64,000 bases of DNA, from the NCBI GenBank assembly GCA_947846985.1, contig CANTUZ010000002.1, forward strand, positions 11,515,587 through 11,579,586, written 5' to 3'. The notes beneath the pieces were generated by a model that saw nothing but the letters and a program-made list of their open reading frames with translations, made no database searches and was not told the DNA's origin. Source of the stretch: Fratercula arctica. Its lineage: Eukaryota > Chordata > Aves > Charadriiformes > Alcidae. A program made the translations under genes and the position numbers. This document shows, piece by piece, positions 33,927-45,800 of this stretch (position 1 is the stretch's first letter; each line of letters opens with the position of its first letter).

Positions 33927-36420
33927 AAATTATTAATATTAACAGAAACAATTTTAGACTTTAAGAGATTAAGTAGAAAAAAAAAAAACCACAATAAACC
34001 CATTCACTACAGAAGGAAAAAAATGATCCTTGTTAACTGGGAAAAAAATCAGGAAATAAAATGGGCAGCGGGAAGGTGCAGCTTTTCCCAAAGAGCCGCT
34101 CCCCGGAGATCCGCGGCAGATGCTGCTGAAGCCCTGAACTGCCGCCCTGTGGAAGCTCGCCCATACTGCTGAGTCTCTCGCAGGTTAGTCAGAAGGCATG
34201 AAAACAGTGCAATTTTAGTTATTTTCCTTTATTATTATGCTTTATTCTAAAATATTTATTTTTATTTGCTTTATTATTATGCTCTTGTTGTTATCCCTCT
34301 TTCCTTATAGGCAGCGTTATAAATCACAGTCATTTCACTCTGCTAACTATTAGCACCGTCAAAATGGAAAGATTTCTGAAAGGCTATAACATGCACACAA
34401 AAAGAAACTACAATAACAATATTTGCAAAAATAAATCCATCCCACTGTAAATGTATGGAGTATCACTTTCTGTGATAACTACAGCAAACATTTTCTAGTA
34501 TAAAGTCATTAACATCTTTCAGAATATTATATATCAATGAGTAAATGTATAATAGTAGTTTGTCAGTTAATTTGTTTCAGATGTAAAACACTTCAGTTAC
34601 ATCTGCCATGTCTACGTTACTTTAACCCTATTAAATTTAACGTTCTGAATTATTAGAAATTTACAGGTCTTGTAAGTATTCTGTCTCCTTTCAGCTCTCA
34701 TTCTATTTTAGTCTTCACAGATAAAGAGAAGAATTGTTTCCAATGTACAAAAATACTGTTATTATTAATTTCACAAGTGCTCTTAGAGGTTTCATTGTGA
34801 TAGACATGCATCATCTAGACACCATCTCTGTTCCATCTGTTAGTATGAAACATGAAAATACTCTATAAAGATCAGAATGGACATGATTTGTTCATCTATA
34901 TTAGGTTTTATGTATATATATGTGTATGTACATGCAGGCACACACATGACAAACTACTTTATGTTGTCTGGAGAATGTACCAGCATTTTCTTGTCTCTCC
35001 TATCAACGTTGGCCTTGTCAAGGCTGAGACATGGGTGTTCCCCACGCTCCTGATCCAGACCAGGAATCTAACCAAAGCCTGCGGTGCGTTTCTTACAGCT
35101 GCATGTCCAGCTGCCTTCCCACAAAACAGGCAGATGGGGAACTGAACGAGCGTGTACTTGCTGAGAGCAGTAGCCGGCCGGGGGGGTACGTCTGGAGTCA
35201 GGCACTTGGGAGTGCTCACACGTTCACTAGTTCAGACGTACCTGTCAATTATTCCTGTTCTGTGCATCAGTTTTAGTATTAGACCTTGTGACAATGCGAT
35301 TTGGCAAATATTTCCTGATCATCTCCTTAAACAATGGATAACTGTTTTCTAAGATATTTTTTTCTAGCAGAATTTGACCTTTGCCCCCTTTCCCCCCCGC
35401 TGTGTTTCTTGTACTGCCCCATGATGGTTTCCACTGTCGTTAGATACCCTGAGTTTCAGCCTCAGGCTTGAAGCAACGATAGACTTAAAGACTTAAAGCA
35501 TGATGGTGTTTCAAATGTGCTGGTCAAGGCCCTTCTCTGTGTCTTAAACTGTAATTTCACTTCTGTCTGCCTCTGATTCATTTCAAGTTTTTGCACTTAA
35601 TCTTATTACAGTTGTGTCAGCTCCTCGAGGGAGCTCTATAATCAACTCTAATTGTCTAGGCTAGGTGTCTCAGGCACGAAACACCTATGCAAATTACTGA
35701 CAGAGGTGATTATGATGAACTTAGAACCTTAATCTTCTAGGAGAAGTTTCATGTTTCCTCAAGTCATGGACCAGTTGTTTTTTTTTCCCAGTTCCTCATG
35801 ACTAAATGCTTTTACCAAAATATTTTGGCAAATTGAATGCAAATATTAATATGCCCCGTTATGAAACTCAACCCTTTTAATATCACCTGTGCCGCAGAGC
35901 AAAGGGGGGAGCAGAGTGCAGTGGGGAACATGCCTGTTTTGCACTGCTTTTAAAGTTTTTTAGGATGACTTCAGGCTCCACTGCCAAAGATGCCTAGAAT
36001 CCAGACCACTTCGGTCTTGTAAAAGAAACGAAGTGCACAGGCAGCAAAAAAGGCTTTTCAGAACAGGGCCTGCACTACCATCTAGTGGCATATAGCGGTG
36101 TCTTCAGAAAACAAAAATTGTGCAGGAATGACTATAAATCCAAAAACTTTAAAGTCTCATTGTGAATTGCAAGATGAGCAAAACTAAAATGTTTTATAAA
36201 AAATGTTAAAGACGAAGCATTTTTTACATTTCCAATAACCTGAACTCGAAAAAGTTCATTTTATTCAATACTCAATATTCAATATTAGTATCTAATAAAA
36301 AAGACCTAGAACAAAGTTACCTAAAACTCTAAGTTCTATACTTCTTTTCAGAAAGCTCATCTTAGTATTTTAAACCTTCAATTCCAACTTATTTTACATG
36401 CACGTTAATTAATGATTTAC
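33927..36420. other. Intergenic DNA with a small GC-rich patch
   Basis: A CpG-containing patch at about 34.04-34.18 kb ends in a donor-like CTCGCAG|GTTAGT on the plus strand. The rest shows no recognisable feature. Confidence 0.45.
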
Positions 36421-36616
36421 CTAATAGAACACAAAGAACCAGCATTGCTACAAATACCATTCTGTGAGTCACGACCAGCCATTTCCATTAACTCATTTTC
36501 AGTACCTTTAATTTTATTTTCATCACCTGTACGATGGACAGGTCTAGAGACAATCCGAGTTCTTCGTTTGGATGCCATTGTCACAGTTCCTCAAATTTAT
36601 CCAGCTGGGCTCTGAG
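36421..36616 (-). CDS. Exon-like ORF of unknown gene, start-codon exon (52 codons)
   Basis: Minus strand: acceptor ACTTTCAG, 38 untranslated bases with an in-frame TGA, ATG at 36578 in strong context (ACAATGG), then MASKRRTRIVSRPVHRTGDE and a further 32 codons, ending in phase 2 at a good donor ATTAG|GTAAAT. The N-terminus is basic and nuclear-looking. I do not recognise the protein. It lies about 7 kb upstream of the NCAPG2 promoter on the same strand. Splicing to the NCAPG2 acceptor at 28671 would keep the frame (R-E-T-T then the NCAPG2 Met). It could also be a separate gene, a decayed exon or chance. Confidence 0.45.
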
Positions 36617-37345
36617 CTGAAAGTTACAATAGAGCACCCGTTCAGTGGTTGTTATATTTACTATAGCTCAGAGAACATTCCATGATTCACGCAAAAACTG
36701 GTAAAGGGTCTTATCAATTCTAGGTTGAAAACATTGCAACATGGTAACTTCAGCTAAACTTCCAGACAGCGATGGAAAACCATGCAAAACATGTCAGGGA
36801 CTTCAGCCTGTTTCTCCCATGTTGAAGTCTGCATGGAACTGTCTTGCAGAATATTCTTTATTAAATCATTAATCTTTGTGAAATGCTTGGTAAGCTCCAG
36901 TTGTCAGTCTCTGAGAATGTGTAGAATAACACACTGGCCTGGAAATCCAGCCAAAGAATACAAAAAATTTATTTGAAATTCTGTCCTGGAAACAACCACC
37001 GTTAAACGCATGCACCATTTTTTGTTTTAGGGATCTCATCCCAGTTATCCAGTAAAATGAATGACCTTCATTCAGTACCTACCGACAATTATCACTTTGC
37101 TAGCATTATCTATGTTGCAACTCAAGTTCTATTTTTAATTACCACACAATTTTTGCATCCTGACTTAACAAAGCTTGCAACTTCTGCTACATGCCCCCGT
37201 TGTTTGCCCAGCCAGAGTTGCTCCATGCCCCTCCCCCAGAGCCTGGGGTCAGGCAGCAGAATGCCAGAAATACCTATGGCACACAATGCACAAGAGCTCC
37301 AGTACATTTACCAATCTTATTTTAACATTAAATAAAATGTACTTG

Positions 37346-37415
37346 AGAATCATAGAAGAATTCAGGTTGGAAGGGACCTCAGCAGGTCATTGAGTTCAAC
37401 CTCCTGCTAAAAGGA
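37346..37415 (-). mobile_element. CR1 LINE 3'-end fragment, minus orientation
   Basis: AATCATAGAAGAATTCAGGT, then TGGAAGGGACCTCAGCAGGT and TTCAACCTCCTGCT is the reverse complement of the CR1 3' tail. About 70 bp remain. Confidence 0.85.
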
Positions 37416-38820
37416 ACTACTGTGCTTGGAAAATACATAAACAAAATTGATTGTCAGTTACGCATCAGATTCTTGCTACGCACCTGATGAATGAAATCAC
37501 AGGACTTTACAACTTTCTTCTGTATGTCATTTCTTGCCCAGGCGCTACACACCCAGCTCTGAGGGCAGTTGGCTTATCAAGTCCTGGCAGCAATGGACCC
37601 CACTGTCCCCAAGCCAGGAACCACCTACCACAGCCCGGGTGTGAAAGGTTGGAATCCTGACTAGCTTTGTCTGCCTTGAGATCCATATAGAAACAGGTTC
37701 AAAGGGAAGAATGGTCACTATTAGCCCTTAATTCCTTTGCAATAAAGTTTACGGCCACTGAGGACTCCAAGAAAGACCAGGGGAAGAGAGGCTGCCTTCC
37801 CTTTGGTAGCATCTGGGGAAATAGCTTCGCTCTGCTCTGCTCAAATTGGATTCCACTGCAGGTGACTGGCAAGCAATATTCCCTGCAGACGGTGAGAACA
37901 GAGAGCGTCACCTCTAGCACGTGAATACAGATTAGAGAGTTTTTCTCCCTGAGCTGCCATCTAATCTGGCAGTTAAATTCACTGCATAACACTGACAGAA
38001 ATACAAGTGGATTTTTTTACTTTAGCTGCTTTGCATTTTTCAAAAAACGCATTTCAGAAGATGGCTGAGAATACTGTCGAGCGCCTGACAGCCTTAGAAA
38101 TCAGTAGGAGAGCATACAATGATACAGTTAGATACTTTGTTAAGATGTATTAAAACACCATTTGTGATTAAATAGCCAGACTCCTTCAACAACCAGCTAC
38201 AGCCACAAACAGGTCTTGGTTTTGGTTCTTTCTAACAAATATCAAAGGTACCATCCAACATTCAGAGTTTGTTTCGGGAAGAACATAAATAAACTGATTA
38301 AAGCAGAAACCTCATAGGAAACCAATTTTGTATTCGGCTCTTAGCTGAGCAAATACCAAAAATAACTGTATTAGTAACTGTATTGGCAAACACTGCTCTT
38401 GGATGGAAACCGCATGAACTAAACGATGGCCCAAACCAGTTTAAACAGCACAGAAGATAGTAAGAAAACATCTAGGCTTGGCTGAGCCCATCAAATTAAT
38501 ACCAAATCCATCTGGAGGAGCGTCTTGCACAATTATTTCTGTTCTCTAACAAGATCTTGTGAATACACAGGCAGCATTCTTGTGCAGGCGCCGATCCAGT
38601 TCCCACCTGCCTTGTGGGACTGAATGGAAGGTTTGATTTTGGTCACAGTCTGGAAAATGCAGACACCTGATCAGTACTGGCCTTGCCAGGAAGCGTGACA
38701 CCCAGGAACACCTCGCATGAGGGACTGAGGAAGATGGGCACGCTTTTACTTGGCTTTAGCTGCCTTCCCATTGATTAGCAGAAGCCATTTATTCTGCTAA
38801 AAAAGGAAGATATCTCCCTT

Positions 38821-38859
38821 GGGGGGTTGGGGGCGGGGTGGGCGGGGGGCGGGGAGGGG
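38821..38859 (+). other. Very G-rich tract, strong G-quadruplex candidate
   Basis: Seven runs of 3 to 6 G separated by loops of one or two bases within 39 nt, followed by an A/C tract. On the minus strand (the ESYT2 sense strand) it is C-rich. It lies between the ESYT2 3' end and NCAPG2. Confidence 0.8.
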
Positions 38860-41235
38860 AACAACAAAACCAAAAAAACCCCCAACAAACCTGAAGATTA
38901 TCCAGTGGAGTCCCTTCTAAAAGCGATAGTGACTGGGTGATGGACTCCTGCAGCTTTTAATCTGACTGACTATTAGGAATTCAGACAACTTGTAGCTGTT
39001 TAAGGGAAGAACTATCATAATTAATTATGGTATTATAATTAATTAAAAAATAATTTTTAATGCAAACAGCGTAATTTCTATGGTTGTTTTTCTGTAATAG
39101 ATAGAGGAACCAATACCCCTTTTCTTACTTATGCAGCACAATGTTGTATTTTCTACCTGTAACTGCCTTAACGTGCAGGTGGAAGGACAAGAAAGGTTGC
39201 CACACGTAGAAATCTGCTGGTTCTAAATCCAAGGCAATTACATGCCGTTCTAGGTCCTTTTGAAGACATAATTCATGACAATTAATAAGTAACAACTGTG
39301 ACAATTTGTCCAATTGATCATTTTAAGAAAAAATTTTAGACACTTAAGTTGAACAAAGGACATTCTAATACTTCGGTGTGAATCTGTTCCAGACCAACAA
39401 GCATGGAGTTCCCCAGTGAAGTACCCTGTACTTCTCACTCCACTTTCTCTCATGCAAAACCCAAAAATCTGCCTACACACCTTACAGCAAGGCTACCTAG
39501 GTTAGAGCAGTCACCATACTTTACATATTTTACACACACACACACTTTAAAAATTCACCTCACTGTATCACTAATTAATAGGACAGGGATATGCAAAAGA
39601 GGGGAAAAGGGAGTATGTGTGTAGAGGGAAGCAACACACCGACTTCCATATGAACCATTTATTGAATAAATACATGCATCATAATGTAGAATTACATGAG
39701 CAAAAAAGGCAATCTGTACAAAATCGATTACCCTTTGTTCTCATTTCAACTCTCACCATTTGCTGCAGCTCTGATAAAGGATTCAAGACAGAAAATGAAA
39801 ATTCTTTTAATCCAAATCCAAGTGATATGCATGCTGATTTGAGTTCGGGTTATAACACTGCTATAATTAAGAAAGCTGGTTTTCTTGTCAGTGAAGCAGA
39901 GTAATTCTAAAAACAGTTTCGATAGTAGAGAACATGTGTTGGTACATACAGGTAACAAAGCTTATTTTTAGCCATATCTTAAACATCTTCATATGTTCAT
40001 ATTTTAAGGCACAGGATAAACGAGAACTACATGAAAAGCTATCAGTTGATATTGAATACATTGACTTGATAACAAGGTGCAACTTTTGCCCAGAGGAACA
40101 ATGATGTTTGTCCTTCCTACTTCCATATAAACGGAACAATAAGAATTTGGTAACTATACAGAGGTCTGTTTCCACTATCAAAAGAATCAGTCTCATCTAG
40201 GCAGTCATATTCTGATCCAAATTCACTCAGGAGAACATTTCTAAAGAGTTTGGCATCCAGGACTGATGACAGTCAATGGGAATTACCGTTGCTGAATTAC
40301 AATGACAATTCAGTCTCTGAATTTTAGATTCCTAAATGGGAACTGAGCTCTTTTAAGAGCCTATCCCTAATTTCAGGTTGTGAGCTATTTTGGAAACCTG
40401 TCCTGTGTACTTTATTCAGTTACTCACTTTGTGCTATCATCTCACGTTTACGCAAATGCAGCATTTTTCCCCCCTCCAGACTTTAGAAGACAAACGTGCA
40501 CTTTTTTTGATTAAGTGCAGAGTCTTCTAACATCTGTCCCCAGACTTCACTTCAGACTTGAAACACGCAATGGGTCTAACAGCCCGTTTGTTGGCTATGG
40601 ATCAAACCCTGGGGAGTCACTGGCCAAGATGTACAGCAAAAGTCCTTCTACCTTGGGCTGAACCAAGGCAAAAGGCAATTAGGCTGAACTGCTGCACTTA
40701 GACCTCCTTTATTTAGATCAGCTTTCGCTTTGTGCATTTTCATTGCATTAACAATAATTCTCTGTCTTTCCATTCTTAACATTTTAATGGAGAACTAGCA
40801 AAGAAAATATGTATTTCATAATATATTATATTTTATATGAGCAGATGAGTGTGTGTATATATACAGATAGATAGATACTCATACATTCCAATATAGAGTG
40901 AAGCCTTCAAACGGAAATGTTTTCTTACAAAGAACCTCTCTCTATTGCCCAGTCCATCAGAAAGTAACAGCAGCAAAATTTACAATGTAAGTTTGTTTGC
41001 TAAAATTGTCTTGTATAAAATGTGGCGATAAGAAGGCCAGCACTGTATAGAGGTGTATGTGTGCGTGTCACACACATCCGTGACAAATGCTCATGTTAAA
41101 CTGAATTTAGACAAACTGAAATGAGTCAATTCTTAAATTTGAAAAAGACAAAAAGCTACATCTATGGTAGGCACTTTGGTACATCTAGTGATGTAGGCAT
41201 ATACTACATCTAGAATTAAGGTTCTGTCAGTAATC

Positions 41236-42827
41236 TTACAATAAAGCTAATTTCAGGAGTTTATTATTCTGCTTTAAAAATTCTTTCTTGTCTGAGAGAT
41301 CATTCTAGAATCTTAGCTAAATAATATACTTTGTCTGTCTAATTGCATACTTATCCAAGAATGAGGGCGTTGGCTCTGAAAGAGCTGAGCTGTTCTCTTG
41401 GATTCTTAATGCACATTTTTATAACAGTCTGAAAAAACTTACCAGAAAAAGGAAAATCAGTTCTGAATTCAAAAAAAAATTCCCCATAATTCATAAAGTT
41501 AGAGGTATGAGCTCAGCTGTTTAAACTGATACTCTCCCTTCAACTCTCAACTGTCTACTTTTATCAGTTTGTGCTAATTGTATCGCTGCTGGTCTTGCAG
41601 CAGACGATGGCAATGCTCTAGCAGAATGCCATTCAATCTCAAGACGCCTGTGTGGACCACTGCAGTGCATTTTCTTCCATGCACCAAACACACTAAATAG
41701 CAATGAAGCAATTGTCAAGACAGTCAATTTTAACTCAGTTTCACACTTTCTTACCTACTGGTGTTCAATTTTAGTACTACAGAAGGTGTAGCATACTATT
41801 CAGCACAGTATTGCGTAATAAAAATAACGTATGTCTTGTATGTATGCCTACTATATGAACTTACATTGCAAGCTGATCTTTATGCCTTATAAATCAGTGA
41901 AACACGGCAGTTAGGACAGTTCTAAGTGGTTAGAGATTTTGTTTATAATACAGAAAAATCCATGTCCTCATACCTTCAAAAGGTCACATGTCTGGTACTG
42001 TAGAGTACAGGAATAAGTAACAAAATCCAAGTGAACCTGTATAATAAAACCATACTGTTTGTTTTGTTTACTCCATTAAATGAAAACCCAGATTTAGAAA
42101 CTGTGATTCATGGACCTCATCCTCTATTTATACAATATTTATAGAATTCTCAATTTTGTTTATAATACTCTATAGATGATTTCCCGATAATACATTTATA
42201 TATAAATATTAAAATGTTAATGTTCTGTATATTTTAAGCTAGCCACACTGGGCCAGGAACACAATAAAGTAAAAATGTTTTTCTGCAGTTTGTTTTTGAA
42301 GAATATCACAAAATGATTAAGACCATTGTGCTGCAAAGACAAAAGAGATTCATCTGAAGAAATTAACATGCATTTAGAAGAAAATATCTATATCCTTTAT
42401 CTAATTTTCATCTGAATTCAAACCAGCATGAAAGAATTATAAAAAAATAGTATATATTTACATGGTACAGTATACCTTGGTGAGATATAAAACAAGGCAG
42501 GAAAACAGCAGAACATAATTCTTTTCACTTTCTAATAGGTACAGCCATCATAATGATCAATTTAAACACAAAAGGTTACTTTACTGTACTATTGCACATT
42601 ACAGTAACACATAAAATTGTTTAGCAAATTAAAATACAAAGTTTAACAATGAGAAGGGCTATGTCTACATAAAATGACCAAGTGTTACAAAATTATTGGG
42701 GATGTGTCTAAGAACTAAATCAGTAAAGCTATAAAAATAATATTGGTACATCTGTGAGAAGAATGCTTTAAAAATATATATAAAGGTTGGCAAAATTATG
42801 CATGGGGAATTCCCAGTATCCATGGGT
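41236..42827 (-). other. ESYT2: ESYT2 probable 3'UTR
   Basis: Follows the stop codon without interruption. The first good poly(A) signal on the minus strand that I mark is AATAAA at 41265-41260, which would place cleavage near 41.24 kb. Longer forms using AATAAA near 40.4 or 39.66 kb are possible. A GATA-repeat patch near 40.87 kb lies beyond this limit. Confidence 0.4.
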
Positions 42828-42873
42828 CTAACTTGCACCATGTGGCCTTGTACCATCTTCTGTTAAATCATAC
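42828..42873 (-). CDS. ESYT2: ESYT2 last coding exon
   Basis: Acceptor TTTTCAG. Completes the split Trp codon, then [14 protein letters not shown] and TAG at 42830-42828. The C-terminus PHGAS differs slightly from mammals (PQAMT). Confidence 0.95.
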
Positions 42874-45800
42874 CTGAAAATGAAAAAAACAAAGGATTTT
42901 TTTTTTTTTTTTTACATTTAGCATGTATTATTAAAATTATTACTAATATACCACTTATTAGTACACAGTATTATTAGTGATAAAGGAAATATTATACTTA
43001 CCACTGGGTCCAGCCTTTAGCAAGTTCTTCAGATGCCAGAGGTATTAATAACTGTGGAAAGTTAAATTAGCAATCAATGCATTATATGTGCCTTCCATTC
43101 TATATCTTTTAAAGTTCAAATCTGACAATCCTGAAAACTACAGTATAAATAATGCCACTAATAAACCATATATTTTACGTCCTTGTCATCATAGCTATCT
43201 GCATAACTTGTAGTAAAGTTTCAAGTTGCTGGTTTCGACCTAAAAATCTATACCCTTTAGTGATACGGTCCCAGAGCACCTCACAGGCTTAAATTCTGAA
43301 GATGGCATATCTTGGCAATGGCAAGCAGCGGATGTGTTTCTGCTAACAGCCCTCCTGGCAAACAGGAAAGTGAACACCACCGTTCACCATGAACTGGCCA
43401 CGACTCTGATAAGTTTCATTCTCTTTATAGAGCTCATACATGGCAATTTGCAAGGGTGTAGGAATTTACTATTCCTTTTTGCATGCTCCAAAGCACATGT
43501 GTAGGAAATAGAGTGATTTAATGAGTGCCTATAGAACAGTGAAGTTGTAAATGCAATAGCTGGTTTTGGCATTGGGAACATCTCCAGTCAGTAGCAGTTC
43601 TTTCTCATGAATTTTACAATCTGTAATTTTAATTACTAAACTTTGTTCTGCATGCTTCTCTAAGTACTCTTGCTTGTCTTTCCAGTTTTGTCTGAACATT
43701 TTCTGAGATACAACCTTTTTTCTACTGGTTATTTTCTTTCTCTGACTGCATGATTAATAAGTCTTGACGTGCAGATTTCTTTTGTTACGGTGAGCCTCAG
43801 AATTTACCATTCTCTAGAAAAGATTACTGCCTCATCTTTTGATGTCTATCTCTGCAATTTGTTCCTTCCCTTACTGAAGCTTGACATCTAAGCCATCTAT
43901 AATTTTTAAAAGCTTCGTATATGAATCAGGTGCTTCATTCAACACTAACAAGTTCATATCATGAGAGGATTTTAGTCTTATATAATGACATGCTGTATTA
44001 GCAGAATTTTCTTGTCGTCAACTTACTTTGCCAAGCAGCCCTTTATCTTTGGACAAGAAACCACCACTGTTCTTCACTGCTACATCTAGTGTTCTTCTCT
44101 GTACTTCAGGCAGGGAAACACTGAAATCAAATCTGAAAGGCAAAGTGATGTTTTAGAGAGAATTTTGTACCTGAAATGTAAGTTCAGTTCCTACAGCTAA
44201 ACAACAACTCAAATCAGAACCAAATCATTCCCCTCCCCAGACAAAAAATGAGGTCCGAGATAAACGAAGAAAAAAATCCCTATGTTTTGCCTAAATTTTT
44301 TCTTCAATACTATGATCAATATCTAATGTTTGACACTTCTGTTACCTTTGGTCTCTCAAAGCCACTGGTAAGACAAAACAAACAACACCCAAACAAAACA
44401 AGCAAAAGGTCAACCCACTGACTCAGAAGAGAATGAGGAATCCTACTGTCTTGACAACTCAGTATCATTATTCTCCAAAAGGGAAAGACTGGTCAGTCTT
44501 ACTGATCCTCAGTCCTCTAGAACCAGAGCTGCTTTTCTTTCCTGGCACACCAAGAAAACCTATCCACTTCTAAGGAAGAACACATTTTGTTTGCTAGATC
44601 CGAAATTTACAGAAAACGAGGGCAAGATTATACCACAATTTACATTTATTTGTCACTACAGTTCTTAAACAGCTTAATTGCTTTGCAATACATTTTACTT
44701 GGAAAGGCGTAGTAAAACAAATCTATTACCTGGAATGAACAGGAGAGAGCTGCAGTACCAGGGAAACCTACCAGAGCCTCTAACTAATGATTTACAGATT
44801 TCCCTTAGACAGAATGACTGAAGTGTTGTTTTTCCCCAAATTAAGTTTCTGTCTGTAGAGAAAAGTCGTCTTTATCAATAAGTAATGGGTGGGAGAGGAT
44901 GGGGTACACATGTGAGAGAAACTACCATCGAAAAGCTGAGTGCAAAGCTAAGGATTTTTATGCAATATAGCGTTGCACAAGCTTGCACAACTTCCAACCT
45001 ATGGGCCAGGATATAACCCACGAGGAAATTTGCAGACTCACTGGGTGCTGAGAAGTGCCACCAAGTAGATTGACTGAGCAACTTGATCATGCATAGACAC
45101 TGGCTGGCCAGGTCTACCAAGGAGGCAGCATCTATCTACCAGCCAGGCAACCGGCCAGTCAGAATCAACACGCTTCCTGAAAGGAAGGGATAACAACGGC
45201 ACTGCCCAGCTAAAAGGTACTCGTGTTCTGGCCACCTGCCAGAAGACTGCATGCCAGTTCTTAGCTACCAGCACAAAGGGGATGTAACTAGCATCGGATA
45301 AGGCAGAAGAGAAGAGAGAAGTGACTGGTAACAGAGTAAGAAGGGCTATAGTGATGACAGGGAACAGAAGGATGGGAAGAGCTATTACAGCAGAAGAGAA
45401 AGGTACGACCAAGTCTGGTGGTGACAACTAAGAGTTTCAAGAGCTCATCCAGTCAGGTAACCTGAGAAACCTCAATTTGACAGCTTTGTAATTACATGAT
45501 ATAAAACTACTATACATAGTTTAGAACATACATTTGATCAAACACCGGGTTTAAGGTCTTCTTGGATACATGTGTTTTTCTTCTTCCTGATCGTCTCTTA
45601 TCAGGCAATAAATACATTCGCACATATGGATCGGATCCTTCTTCTGAAAACGCTATTAGATTTCTGTGACCAGTGAAAAACAAGGAAAAACACTTAGAAA
45701 ATAAATGACACATTGCTGAATGTGAGTGTCTACACTACTATCACTTAATTTAGCACACGAATCAGTTGCGGGATATCCTGCCCGAAGTATGATGTGCAGG

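Larger units (their letters stand above)
36617..41235. other. Intergenic DNA and possible distal ESYT2 3'UTR
   Basis: Contains a short CR1 fragment (37.35 kb) and a very G-rich tract (38.82 kb). AATAAA on the minus strand near 40.41, 40.71 and 39.66 kb could serve longer ESYT2 transcripts. No coding region recognised. Confidence 0.45.

Noticed and set aside
45038..45427. 129-codon minus-strand ORF in an ESYT2 intron
   Set aside because: Hydrophobic start suggests a signal peptide or membrane helix, but no family match, no splice sites in phase with ESYT2, and the reverse strand is equally unremarkable.
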